This document shows, piece by piece, positions 21,520-30,915 of a DNA stretch of 64,000 bases; positions within the stretch are counted from its first letter, which is position 1, and each line of letters begins with the position of its first letter. The notes below the pieces were generated by a model, which was not told where the DNA came from, did not search any database, and saw only the letters and a program-made list of their open reading frames with translations. Both the position numbers and the translations under genes were made by a program. Source of the stretch: Glaciihabitans sp. (GTDB lineage: Bacteria; Actinomycetota; Actinomycetes; Actinomycetales; Microbacteriaceae); contig JAODBD010000013.1 in the NCBI GenBank assembly GCA_025463785.1, positions 1 through 64,000 on the forward strand. The letters are read 5' to 3'.

Positions 21520-21550
21520 CTTACTCTTCAGGCGCTCTGACTTAGTCTTA
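21509..21550 (+). repeat. Imperfect 21-base tandem duplication
   Basis: Two adjacent 21-base units (21509-21529 and 21530-21550) differ at three positions; both contain CTCTGACTTA. The first spans the stop codon of the upstream gene and the second ends 4 bases before the alcohol dehydrogenase start. Confidence 0.8.
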
Positions 21551-21554
21551 AGAG

Positions 21555-22604
21555 ATGCTTGCAACTCTGATTTACGGCGAACGCGATATCCGGCTCGAAG
21601 AGGTTCCCGATCCGGTTCTGTCAACCGGCATCGACGCGATTGTGCGTGTCGTCGCGGCCTGCGTGTGCGGCTCCGACCTCTGGCCGTACCGCGGCGTCGT
21701 TCCCATCGATGGCGCGCGTCGCATCGGCCACGAATTCGTGGGGATCGTCGAGGCCATCGGCGATGACGTCAGGAAGATCAAGGTCGGCGACTTCGTGATT
21801 GCCCCCTTCTACGACTGCGACATGACCTGCACCAACTGCCTCAACGGTGTCAGCACGTCCTGTCTGAATGGCGGCTGGTGGGGAGCGGATGACCGTTCCG
21901 GCCACTTCGCGGACGGCGCCCAGGGCGAGCGCGTACGCGTGCCGCATGCAGACGGTTCGCTCGTCGCGACGCCCGGTCAACCCGACCCGGCGCTCATCCC
22001 GAGCCTGCTCACACTCGCTGACGTGATGGGCACCGGCCACCATGCCGCCCTGTCGGCCGGGGTGACGCATGGGAGCACGGTCGCGGTCGTGGGTGACGGC
22101 GCGGTAGGGCTGTGTGCTGTGCTTGCTGCGAAGCGGCTGGGGGCATCCCGAATTGTTGCCATGTCACGTCACGCCGACCGTCAGGCCATCGCATGGGAAT
22201 TCGGGGCGACGGATGTCGTCGAAGAGCGCGGCGAGGCCGGAATCAAGCACATCCGCGAGATGTTCGACGGCATTGGCCCCGACATCGTGCTGGAGTGCGT
22301 TGGCACCGCTGAGTCGATGGACCAGGCGATCAAGTCGGTACGTGCCGGCGGCATGGTCGGGTACGTCGGGGTGCCCAACGGGGGCGCTGAACTGCCGATC
22401 CGCACGCTGTTCAACCGAAACGTCGGCGTGAATGGCGGGGTCGCGCCGGTGCGCAATTACATCCAGGAACTGCTGCCCGAAGTGCTTGACCACCGGATTA
22501 ACCCCGGGCGCGTGTTCGACCTCGAGTTGCCGCTGGCCGAGGTCGCCGAGGCGTATTCGGCGATGGACGAGCGTCGTGCGACGAAGGTGCTGCTGCGCCC
22601 GTAA
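21555..22604 (+). CDS. Zinc-dependent alcohol dehydrogenase family protein
   Basis: 349 residues of the medium-chain dehydrogenase fold. Catalytic zinc ligands lie in ACVCGSDLW and RIGHEFVG. A structural-zinc cysteine cluster is CDMTCTNCLNGVSTSC. The Rossmann motif is VAVVGDGAVGLCAVLAAKRLGA. The acidic residue expected for NAD preference is replaced by SRHADRQ, so NADP use is likely. The physiological substrate is unknown. Stand-alone gene. Confidence 0.88.
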   Translation: MLATLIYGERDIRLEEVPDPVLSTGIDAIVRVVAACVCGSDLWPYRGVVPIDGARRIGHEFVGIVEAIGDDVRKIKVGDFVIAPFYDCDMTCTNCLNGVSTSCLNGGWWGADDRSGHFADGAQGERVRVPHADGSLVATPGQPDPALIPSLLTLADVMGTGHHAALSAGVTHGSTVAVVGDGAVGLCAVLAAKRLGASRIVAMSRHADRQAIAWEFGATDVVEERGEAGIKHIREMFDGIGPDIVLECVGTAESMDQAIKSVRAGGMVGYVGVPNGGAELPIRTLFNRNVGVNGGVAPVRNYIQELLPEVLDHRINPGRVFDLELPLAEVAEAYSAMDERRATKVLLRP

Positions 22605-22628
22605 CCGCGGGCGGCCAACGGCGGCGAG

Positions 22629-23093
22629 CTACTCTTCGCCGATGTCTTCGTTCCAGAGCTCGGGGTTGGCGTTGATGAAATCTCCCATGATGCGGATGAG
22701 CTCCGGGTCGTTGACTGTAGTGACCTGGGTACCGTTCTCGGCGAGCCAGTCCTGGCCGCCGAAGAAGTTGACGGTATCGCCTACGACGACCCGTCCGATC
22801 CCGAACTGACGTACGAGTCCGGAGCAGTACCAGCAGGGCGAGAGCGTCGTCACCATGATCGTCTTGCGGTAGCTCGTCTGTCGACCCGCGGCCAGGAACG
22901 CCGCCGTCTCACCGTGGAGCGCGGGGTTATCGCCCTGCACCCGCTGGTTGTGGCCGCTGCCGAGCAGGCGGCCCTCCTCGTCGAAGAGGGCCGCACCGAT
23001 CGGGATGCCGCCCTCGGCGAGACCCTTCAGGGCCTCACCGCGGGCGACAGCGAGCTTCTCCGCATCCGTTGCGTAGATCGTGCCGTCAGACAT
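22629..23093 (-). CDS. Cytosine deaminase-like (yeast Fcy1 type) nucleobase deaminase
   Basis: 154 residues, close to the size of yeast cytosine deaminase (158). The zinc site is HGETAA (His plus catalytic Glu) and LSPCWYCSG (PCxxC). The segment GIPIGAALFDEEGRLLGSGHNQR is typical of Fcy1-type enzymes, as is the FFGGQDWL C-terminal part. It is the second gene behind an NCS1 cytosine-type permease (2-base gap), supporting uptake and deamination of cytosine to uracil. Confidence 0.85.
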   Translation of the reverse strand: MSDGTIYATDAEKLAVARGEALKGLAEGGIPIGAALFDEEGRLLGSGHNQRVQGDNPALHGETAAFLAAGRQTSYRKTIMVTTLSPCWYCSGLVRQFGIGRVVVGDTVNFFGGQDWLAENGTQVTTVNDPELIRIMGDFINANPELWNEDIGEE

Positions 23094-23095
23094 GG

Positions 23096-24574
23096 TTACG
23101 CGACTGCATCCGCGGCGTCGACGCCCACAATGAGGTCGGGTTCGGTCGCGAGCGGACCACCCAGTTTTGGCTTGAGCGCCGTGAACAGGATGAAGTAGAG
23201 CATGCCACCGAGAACGAAGCCCACGAGTGCCGTGAGGTCACCGATTGCAGGGATCGCGAACTTCACGTGGGGCGTGGTCGCATTCGCGATGATGCCGACG
23301 AACGACAGCTGGTCGGCGAACAGCCAGATCGAGACGACGACGGCGATAACGAAGGCGATCGGACCCGCCCAGTTGCGATACTTCGCCTTGTCGGGCACCA
23401 GCGACGAGATCGCAGTGCCGCGACGAAGGAGACGGTCGACGAAGACGATACCGAGCCAGGGTGCGATCCAGTATGCGATGACCAGCAGGAAGTTCGTGTA
23501 GGTCGCGCCGACGTCGTGCAGCGCGGTGAGCGCGACGATGAATCCGATCACACCGAACACCAGCGCGACGATTGCCCGACGCAGCTTGAACGGGATCTTG
23601 ATACCCATGGCGAGGAACGACATTGCACCCGAGTACACGTTCAACGCATTGGCAGCGATCGCGCCGACCGCGATCGCGACGAGCGTGATGTCTGCAGTCC
23701 AGGTCGGCATGAGCGACGGCGCAACGAATGATGCGGTCGGGTTCTCCGGGTTGTATCCGGCGACGGTCGCTGCCGCGGCCCCGGCCGCCATCAGGATGGT
23801 GCAGGAAACGAAGTTGCCGAGCCCAGCGGCCCAGCCGATCTTCTTGCGGCTTGAACCCTTGGGAAGGTAACGGCTGTAGTCGGATGCGTACGGGTTCCAG
23901 CCGGCTGCATAGCCGAACGAAGCGCCAACGGTGAGCGAGAATCCGCCGAAGGTGAACGCGTTGGACCCGTGCCCGCCAATCGCCGACTTCGCGGAGATGA
24001 ATACGGTCACCACCGCGATGAGGAAAATGATGCCGAGCACGATGCTCGAGTAGCGCTCGAACACCTGCACGAGGTCGTGGCCGACAAAGGCCAGCACGAT
24101 CTCGAGGATCACGATGACGATGAGCGAAGCCCAGGTCGGCAGCGTCTGGAGCTTCGGGTCAACGAGGTACGAGAGCGCGAATGCCCCCGACACCGAGTTG
24201 ACGGCGAACCAGCCGATGCCCGCGACGATCGCATTGACGCCGGCAGGCAGGATGTTGCCTCGGGTACCAAATGCCGTGCGGCTGAGCACGAGCTGCGCCA
24301 GGCCTTCGCGGGGCCCCCAGGTAGACAGGATGCCCTGGGTCACACCGCCAAGCGCATTTCCCAGCACGATGGCGGCCATGGCTTGCCAAAAGCCGAGGCC
24401 GAAAAAGGCAACCGCGATGACACCGACAAAAACGGTCGCGAATTCAAGATTGGGCGCTGACCAGGTTGCGAACAGCTGCCACGGCGAACCGTGACGTCGA
24501 GAGGCGGGGATTGCTTCGATTCCGCCTGGTTCGACGGTGGTCGCTCTGGATCGGGGAGCTTCAGTGATGGACAT
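23096..24574 (-). CDS. NCS1-family nucleobase permease (CodB-like)
   Basis: Start ATG 24574 (MSITEAPRSR); the upstream extension is not needed. 492 residues with about 12 membrane segments. The NCS1 signature region is GNALGGVTQGILSTWGPREGLAQLVLSR and NAIVAGIGWFAVNS, and GYAAGWNPYASDYSRYLP is the conserved TM6 region. It imports cytosine or related bases by cation symport. The adjoining deaminase gene makes cytosine the likely substrate. Confidence 0.88.
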   Translation of the reverse strand: MSITEAPRSRATTVEPGGIEAIPASRRHGSPWQLFATWSAPNLEFATVFVGVIAVAFFGLGFWQAMAAIVLGNALGGVTQGILSTWGPREGLAQLVLSRTAFGTRGNILPAGVNAIVAGIGWFAVNSVSGAFALSYLVDPKLQTLPTWASLIVIVILEIVLAFVGHDLVQVFERYSSIVLGIIFLIAVVTVFISAKSAIGGHGSNAFTFGGFSLTVGASFGYAAGWNPYASDYSRYLPKGSSRKKIGWAAGLGNFVSCTILMAAGAAAATVAGYNPENPTASFVAPSLMPTWTADITLVAIAVGAIAANALNVYSGAMSFLAMGIKIPFKLRRAIVALVFGVIGFIVALTALHDVGATYTNFLLVIAYWIAPWLGIVFVDRLLRRGTAISSLVPDKAKYRNWAGPIAFVIAVVVSIWLFADQLSFVGIIANATTPHVKFAIPAIGDLTALVGFVLGGMLYFILFTALKPKLGGPLATEPDLIVGVDAADAVA

Positions 24575-24786
24575 GGCGAAAGCGTAGGGGTAACGGGCAT
24601 CCCGCCGATACATTTTTCGGTCGCGGATTCAGGTTTAACGAACTATTTACACAGCCAGGACTTCTCGGGCGCCGCAACCCCGAAATGACCCCCATTGGAG
24701 GGCCGGATCCGTGCGTCGCCAAAGATTAGGATTGCGCCTGGGCGCCAACCCTAGTGCGCCCCTCCTATCCGACCCGGGGGTACACC

Positions 24787-27700
24787 GTGGCGTTTGCGCG
24801 CGCGCACTTTTCTGCCATCTATCGTGCGGCCGTGATCGTGCTCGCGATGCTCCTTGTATCAATCGGCGCGATCGTCTTCGCCGCGCCCGCTGCCGCCGGC
24901 GTACCGGTGATCATCGACGACTTTGCCGGCAACACGCTCGGCACCCGCACGGTCACGAACGGACCGACGCAGGACTCCACGACCAGCCCGGGCTCCTTCT
25001 CGCAGACCGGTGGTCTCGGCACCATGACGAGCAACGGCAACGGAAACACCACGGGCTACACGAATCTCGACTACGACATGGCTACGGCGAAAGACCTGAC
25101 CGCGGGCGGCACCAACAAGCAGTTCTTCCTGGAGTTCACGAGCATCTTCCGCAGCAACGAGGTGAACGACTACGACACCGCGGCGATGATTCACATCGCC
25201 ATTACGGATGCGGCGGGTCACGTCAGCGGGTACGGCACGAGCATCTCGAACGTCGCCCCGTTCAACGTCGTCCTCAATTTCTTCTGCGATGTCAACAGCG
25301 TTTGCTTCACAGGCAACGCCGACTTCACGACGGTGAAGCACATCCAGGTCAGCGTCACGTATCCGACCAACGCAGACCCGACTCGCGGTGTTCTCACGAG
25401 CGTGATTGACACCATTCGCACGACACCGCTCGGCGGCGCGGTGCCGAACCCGCTCATCCCGACGGTCACGACCGCATCGACCACCATCGGAAGCCTGACC
25501 AACCCGACAGTTCACTTTCAGGTTGCATACACAGGCGATGGCTCACCGGTGGATGTCGCGGGGCTCACGAAATCCGGGCTCACTGTCACCGGCACCGCGG
25601 GCGGCGTCAGCAACTACAGCATCAGCGGCGGTCCGACCTCCTACGATGTTGCGGTCGGTCCGCTCACGAGCTCCGGCACGGCACAGGTCTCGGTTAACCC
25701 GGCGGCGGTCACCGACAACTGGGGGCAACCGGGCGGTGGCAGCAGCAGCGAGCCAGTCGTGAACTTCACCAAGTGGGTCGTGCCCGCGATCACGGCCAGC
25801 CTCACCAGAACGGTAACCGTCGGCACCCCCGTCAGCTACACCATCGCAGCGGACGGCGTTCCTAACCCGCAGTTCTCGGTTACGTCCGGAGCGCTCCCGA
25901 ACGGGCTGAGCCTCTCGAGCGCTGGCCTCGTGTCGGGTACCCCTGCCGTGGGGTCGGGCGGCATCCACACTGTCACGATCAAAGCATTGAACTCGGCAGG
26001 CAATGATTCCAAGACCTTCACCTTCACGGTGGATGAGGCAGCCTCGTTCACGAGTTCGGCCACCGCCTCCCTCACGGTCGGCACGACCGGCAGTTACACG
26101 ATCACGACGCGCGGTTATCCGGTGCCGACCATCGCCATGACGCCGACCCCGGCGCTGCCGAACGCGGTCACGTTCGTCGACAACCTCGACGGCACCGCGA
26201 TGGTCTCAGGCAAACCGGATGCCGCAACCGGCGCCGCATACGCGCTCGCGCTCACGGCATCAAACGGCATTGGAAGCAACGGAACACAGGCCCTCGCCCT
26301 CTCCGTTCTCGAGGCACCGGTCGTGACCCTCAGCCCGATCGACCACACGGTCAAGCCGGGCGACACCGTTTCGTTCACGTCGACTGCGCGCGGATACCCG
26401 CTGCCGACCGTGCAGTGGCAGCGCTCCAGTGCCGGCGGGACGTTCACGAATATCGTCGGGGCGACATCCACGACCTACTCATTCGTCGCCGCGGTTGGGG
26501 ACGCCGGCTACGCGTACAAGGCAAACTTCCACAACAGCACCGGAGACGCCGCAGCGACAGCGACGCTCACGGTTCAGGAGGCGCCCACGATCACGAGCGC
26601 GGTATCCACCACCTTCGTCGAGGGCACGAACAGCAGCTTTACCGTGACCACGACCGCGCTTCCGATCGCCACGATTACGGCAACCGGAATGCCCAGCTGG
26701 CTGACCATGACCGACCACGGCAATGGCACGGCGACCGTGTTCGGTACCGCGCCGTTCGGCAGCGCTGGCACCGTGATCTCCATACCGCTGACGGCATCGA
26801 ACGCCGTCGATCCGGTCGCTACCCAGACGCTCGCCATAACCGTTGATCTCGCGCCGACAATCGTGACCAACCCGGTCAGCACGACGGTCGTGCCCGGCGC
26901 AACCGTCAACCTTTCGGCCTCCGCCGGCGGATACCCAACGCCGACCGTCCAGTGGCAGCGATCGACGGATGGCGGAGTCAGCTTCACGAATCTGTCCGGC
27001 AAGACCGCGCTCACCCTGTCCCTCACCGCCGTGCTGGGCGACAGCGGCGACCAGTACCGGGCCGTGTTCACCAACGAGGTGACCTCGACGCCGACCTCAG
27101 CCGCGACCGTGCGAGTCGGAACCGCCCCGTTGTTCACGTCGTCCAACTCGGTGACCTTCGACGCGGGCGTTCTGAAGTCCTTCAGGATTGCGACTTCGGG
27201 AGCTCCGGCCGCAACCATCGGCCATGACACTCTGCCGGCCTGGCTGACCTTCACTGCCAACGGCGATGGCACCGCGACCCTGAGCGGTACCGCGCCCACG
27301 ACCGCCAAGGGCTCTTCGGCGCTCGCGCTGACGGCATCCAACACCTTCTCACCGGATGCCGCCCAGTCGCTGGCGATCACGGTTGACGCCTCGCCCTCGA
27401 TCACGAGCGGCGCCGGCACTCTCGTCGACGTGGGCAGCCTGCTCGACTTCACCGTGCAGACGGATGCGGGCTTCCCCGTTTCGACGGGAATTTCGGAGAC
27501 CGGCGCACTCCCCGACGGGGTGACGTTCGTCGATAACGGCGACGGTTCGGCATCCCTGACGGGAACGCCCACCGCCGGAGCCGGCGGCGACTACCCGCTC
27601 GCTATCTCGGCCATCGCCAGGAATGGAACGACATCCGCTACGACGCAGTCGTTTGACCTGGTCGTGAACGAGTCGCCGAGGTTCACCGGCGCCGCATCGA

Positions 27701-29793
27701 CCGTGTTCGAGGTGGGCGTGCCGAACTCGTTCATCGTCACCACTGGCGCCGGCTTCCCGACCCTGACCGCCATCAGTGAAGCGGGCCTCCTGCCTCTCGG
27801 GCTCTCCTTCACCGACAACGGCAACGGAACGGCGACCATCGCGGGCACGCCACTCGCGGGTACCAGCGGCGACTACTCGCTGACGCTATCCGCCATGGCG
27901 ACCGGCGGAGACACCGCGGATGCGACGCAAACGTTCGATCTGATCGTCAACCAGTCTCCGTCGATCACGAGCGCCGACCACGCGCTGTACGACGTCGGAA
28001 GCTTCGGCACTTTCACGGTAACGACGACTGCGGGCTTCCCTGTGGCAACCTTGGTCAGCAAGAGCGGTGACCTGCCGACAGGCGTTGGATTCATCGACAA
28101 CGGCGACGGCACGGCCACCATCTCGGGTACGCCTAATGTCGGTACCGGCGGCAGCTATGACATCACAATTTCAGCGACGGCCAAGAACGGTACAACGGCA
28201 GACGCATCGCAGAGCTTTACGCTGACAATCAACGAGTCGCCGTCGATCACGAGCGTCGCCTCCGCAACATTTGTGGTGGGCATTTCCGGCACGGCAACGA
28301 TCGCGACCGCCGCCGGCTTCCCGACCGCGACCGAGATCACCGAGTCCGGCTTGTTGCCGAACGGTGTCACGTTCACCGACAACGGCGACGGCAGCGCGAC
28401 CATTACCGGGACTCCGGATGCCGGAGCCGGCGGCGACTATCCGCTGGCACTCGAAGCGACCGCAACCGGTGGCGACACCGCAGCGGCAACCCAGGGCTTC
28501 GATCTCGTCGTCGACGAATCCCCGAGCTACACCAGCGGCGCGACGACGACGTTTGCGGTCGGATCCGCGGGAACCTTTACCGTCGCGACGACCCCCGGCT
28601 TCCCGACTGCAACTGAAATCAGCGACTCGGGCTCCCTGCCGGCCGGCATCACGGTGCACGACAATGGCGACGGCACCGCCACTATCGCGGGGACCCCGCA
28701 CGTCGGTTCGGGCGGCGACTACCCGCTGACTCTCACGGCGACGGCGACCGGCAGCCAGGCCAACTCGACGACCCAGAGCTTCGACCTCGTCATCGATGAG
28801 TCTCCGAACTTTACGAGCGCGACGACGAGCACGTTTGTCGCTGGCCAGCCGGGCACGTTCACGGTCACCGCCACCGCAGGGTGGCCGGCGGCGACCCAGC
28901 TGGACGTCACGGGCGCCCTTCCGAGCGGGGTCAGCTTCACCGATAACGGCGACGGCACTGCGACAATCACCGGCACGTCGAGCGCCGTCAACACCTACCC
29001 GCTCACGTTCACCGCGAGCAATGGCCTCCAAACATCGGTCACACAGGACTTCACCCTGTACGTGGCGACGCCGGCACAGTTCACGGGCAGCGCGGACGCG
29101 ACCTTCACGGTTGGTGTCGGTGGGTCGACAACCATCACGACGACGCCAGGCCTCCCGGCCACAACGTCGCTCTCGATCACGGGTACCCTGCCCGGCGGTC
29201 TGACCTTCGTCGACAACGGCGACGGAACGGCAACGGTGGCCGGCACCGCGGCTCCCGGCTCCGACGGCAGCTACCCCGTGACGTACACCGCGACCAACGG
29301 CACCCCACCGGACTCCACCGTCTCCGGCACCATTACCGTTGCGGTCGCGGCGGTCGTCCCGCTCCCACCGAGTGCGCCGACCGGCGCGGCGCCTCTGGAC
29401 GGGGTGCCGTCAGCGACCACGCAGGGTCAAAAGCTCACGATCTCGGGCTCGGGATTCGCTGCCGGTTCGCCGGTTGATCTCGGGATCTACTCGACGCCGA
29501 CCCCGCTCGGCGAGGTCATCACGGATGCTTCTGGCGCGTTCAGCGCGACCGTCCTCATCCCGAAGTTCACGGGTCACCACACGCTGGTGGTCGCAGGGAC
29601 CGATCCGACCGGCGCCACCATGTTTCTGAGCGCGCGCACCACGATCTCGCCGGCCGCGACCGGTCTCGCGTTCACGGGCGCGGACGGTGTTCAGAATTCG
29701 CTGAGCCTCGCGCTTGAACTGCTGGTCGCGGGACTCGCGATCTGGCTGATCGCGACCGTGCGCAGGAGGGTTAGCGGGCCAGCTCGTCGGTAA
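24787..29793 (+). CDS. Giant Ig-repeat surface protein with LAFTG cell-wall sorting signal
   Basis: Start GTG 24787 follows GGGGG (24776-24780) at six bases; an earlier GTG at 24754 has no ribosome-binding site. 1668 residues. The signal peptide ends near AAPAAAG. About 220 residues of a beta-sandwich-like head (VIIDDFAGNTLGTRT) come first, then roughly a dozen He_PIG/Ig-like repeats of 80-95 residues with LPxGVTFxDNGDGTATIxGTP and SFDLVVDESPxxTS. A final IPT-like domain precedes LAFTGADGVQNS, a hydrophobic helix and VRRR. Such proteins are sortase-anchored adhesins or stalks. It overlaps the converging aldolase gene by 23 bases. No sortase gene is in the window. Confidence 0.88.
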   Translation: MAFARAHFSAIYRAAVIVLAMLLVSIGAIVFAAPAAAGVPVIIDDFAGNTLGTRTVTNGPTQDSTTSPGSFSQTGGLGTMTSNGNGNTTGYTNLDYDMATAKDLTAGGTNKQFFLEFTSIFRSNEVNDYDTAAMIHIAITDAAGHVSGYGTSISNVAPFNVVLNFFCDVNSVCFTGNADFTTVKHIQVSVTYPTNADPTRGVLTSVIDTIRTTPLGGAVPNPLIPTVTTASTTIGSLTNPTVHFQVAYTGDGSPVDVAGLTKSGLTVTGTAGGVSNYSISGGPTSYDVAVGPLTSSGTAQVSVNPAAVTDNWGQPGGGSSSEPVVNFTKWVVPAITASLTRTVTVGTPVSYTIAADGVPNPQFSVTSGALPNGLSLSSAGLVSGTPAVGSGGIHTVTIKALNSAGNDSKTFTFTVDEAASFTSSATASLTVGTTGSYTITTRGYPVPTIAMTPTPALPNAVTFVDNLDGTAMVSGKPDAATGAAYALALTASNGIGSNGTQALALSVLEAPVVTLSPIDHTVKPGDTVSFTSTARGYPLPTVQWQRSSAGGTFTNIVGATSTTYSFVAAVGDAGYAYKANFHNSTGDAAATATLTVQEAPTITSAVSTTFVEGTNSSFTVTTTALPIATITATGMPSWLTMTDHGNGTATVFGTAPFGSAGTVISIPLTASNAVDPVATQTLAITVDLAPTIVTNPVSTTVVPGATVNLSASAGGYPTPTVQWQRSTDGGVSFTNLSGKTALTLSLTAVLGDSGDQYRAVFTNEVTSTPTSAATVRVGTAPLFTSSNSVTFDAGVLKSFRIATSGAPAATIGHDTLPAWLTFTANGDGTATLSGTAPTTAKGSSALALTASNTFSPDAAQSLAITVDASPSITSGAGTLVDVGSLLDFTVQTDAGFPVSTGISETGALPDGVTFVDNGDGSASLTGTPTAGAGGDYPLAISAIARNGTTSATTQSFDLVVNESPRFTGAASTVFEVGVPNSFIVTTGAGFPTLTAISEAGLLPLGLSFTDNGNGTATIAGTPLAGTSGDYSLTLSAMATGGDTADATQTFDLIVNQSPSITSADHALYDVGSFGTFTVTTTAGFPVATLVSKSGDLPTGVGFIDNGDGTATISGTPNVGTGGSYDITISATAKNGTTADASQSFTLTINESPSITSVASATFVVGISGTATIATAAGFPTATEITESGLLPNGVTFTDNGDGSATITGTPDAGAGGDYPLALEATATGGDTAAATQGFDLVVDESPSYTSGATTTFAVGSAGTFTVATTPGFPTATEISDSGSLPAGITVHDNGDGTATIAGTPHVGSGGDYPLTLTATATGSQANSTTQSFDLVIDESPNFTSATTSTFVAGQPGTFTVTATAGWPAATQLDVTGALPSGVSFTDNGDGTATITGTSSAVNTYPLTFTASNGLQTSVTQDFTLYVATPAQFTGSADATFTVGVGGSTTITTTPGLPATTSLSITGTLPGGLTFVDNGDGTATVAGTAAPGSDGSYPVTYTATNGTPPDSTVSGTITVAVAAVVPLPPSAPTGAAPLDGVPSATTQGQKLTISGSGFAAGSPVDLGIYSTPTPLGEVITDASGAFSATVLIPKFTGHHTLVVAGTDPTGATMFLSARTTISPAATGLAFTGADGVQNSLSLALELLVAGLAIWLIATVRRRVSGPARR

Positions 29794-30835
29794 TCGCCGC
29801 GACGAAGTTGTCGACGTCGGCTTCGGTCGTGTCGAAGGAGCACATCCAGCGCACTCCGCCACGCGCGCGATCCCAGTCGTAGAAGCGAACGCGATCGCGG
29901 ATGCGGTCCGCAGCATCGTTGTCGAGCACGGCAAACACGGCGTTGGCCTGTGTCTTCTGGCTGAAGGTCAGCCCCGCGATGTCGCCCGCCGCGATGGCAG
30001 CCTCGAGCGAACTGCGAAGGCGCGCGGCCATCGCGTTCGCGTGCGCGGCCCCGCGCAGGTACAGATCGTCGGTGAGCAGCGCGATGAGTTGCGCACTCAG
30101 AAACCGCATCTTCGACGCGAGCTGCATGTTGAGTTTGCGCAGGTAGATGAGCCCCTCGCTCTTCGTCGGGTCGAGCACAACGATGGCCTCGCCGTACAGC
30201 AGGCCATTCTTGGTGCCGCCAAAGCTCAGGACGTCGACCCCGGCATCCGTCGTGAAGTCGCGGAGCGGGACGCCGAGGGCCGCAGCCGCGTTGGAGATGC
30301 GGGCGCCGTCCATGTGCAGCACCATGCCTCGCGCGTGCACGTAGTCGGCGATCGCACGGATCTCGGCGACAGAGTACAGAGTGCCAAGCTCAGTGGTCTG
30401 GGTGATGCTCACGGCGGCGGGCTGCGCGCGGTGCTCGTCGCCCCATCCCCAGGCCTGCGTCTCGATAAGTTCCGGTGTGAGCTTGCCGTCGGGGGTGTTC
30501 ACGGTCAGCAGTTTGAGGCCGCTGATGCGCTCGGGCGCACCGCCCTCATCCGTGTGGATGTGCGCGGTGCTGGCCGAGATGACCGCGCCCCAGCGAGGCA
30601 TCACGCTGGTCAGAGCGGTGACGTTCGCGCCGGTGCCATTGAATACCGGGAACACTTCGGCCTGCTCGCCGAAGTGTTCGCGCATGACGCGCGTCAACTC
30701 GACCGTGTAGGCGTCTTCGCCGTAGGAAATCTGGTGGCCGCCGTTGGCTTCAGCGATAGCGGCGAGCACTTCCGGGTGCGCTCCGGCGTAGTTGTCACTT
30801 GCGAATCCGCGGTAGTCGATGTCGTGCAGTCTCAT
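29771..30835 (-). CDS. Low-specificity L-threonine aldolase-like PLP enzyme
   Basis: 354 residues from ATG 30835 (MRLHDIDYRGFASDNYAG). A fold-type I aminotransferase-like enzyme: the substrate loop SDNYAGAHPEVL, a cofactor-binding Asp in LHMDGARISNAAA and the PLP lysine in SFGGTKNGLL. It cleaves beta-hydroxy amino acids such as threonine to glycine plus aldehyde. Convergent with the surface protein gene and divergent from the first tandem LuxR gene, with about 80 bases between starts. Confidence 0.9.
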   Translation of the reverse strand: MRLHDIDYRGFASDNYAGAHPEVLAAIAEANGGHQISYGEDAYTVELTRVMREHFGEQAEVFPVFNGTGANVTALTSVMPRWGAVISASTAHIHTDEGGAPERISGLKLLTVNTPDGKLTPELIETQAWGWGDEHRAQPAAVSITQTTELGTLYSVAEIRAIADYVHARGMVLHMDGARISNAAAALGVPLRDFTTDAGVDVLSFGGTKNGLLYGEAIVVLDPTKSEGLIYLRKLNMQLASKMRFLSAQLIALLTDDLYLRGAAHANAMAARLRSSLEAAIAAGDIAGLTFSQKTQANAVFAVLDNDAADRIRDRVRFYDWDRARGGVRWMCSFDTTEADVDNFVAAITDELAR

Positions 30836-30915
30836 GCATCCAGTCTCGCGCATCGGATGCGGTAGCTTGTCACTGCCCCGCCACAACTCCACTCGAACGC
30901 AAGGTCATCCAGACA

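Noticed and set aside
27400-29340. Regularly spaced near-identical DNA repeats suggesting a CRISPR or satellite array
   Set aside because: The repeats are about 260-290 bases, in frame, and encode Ig-like domains; there are no short repeats with unique spacers.
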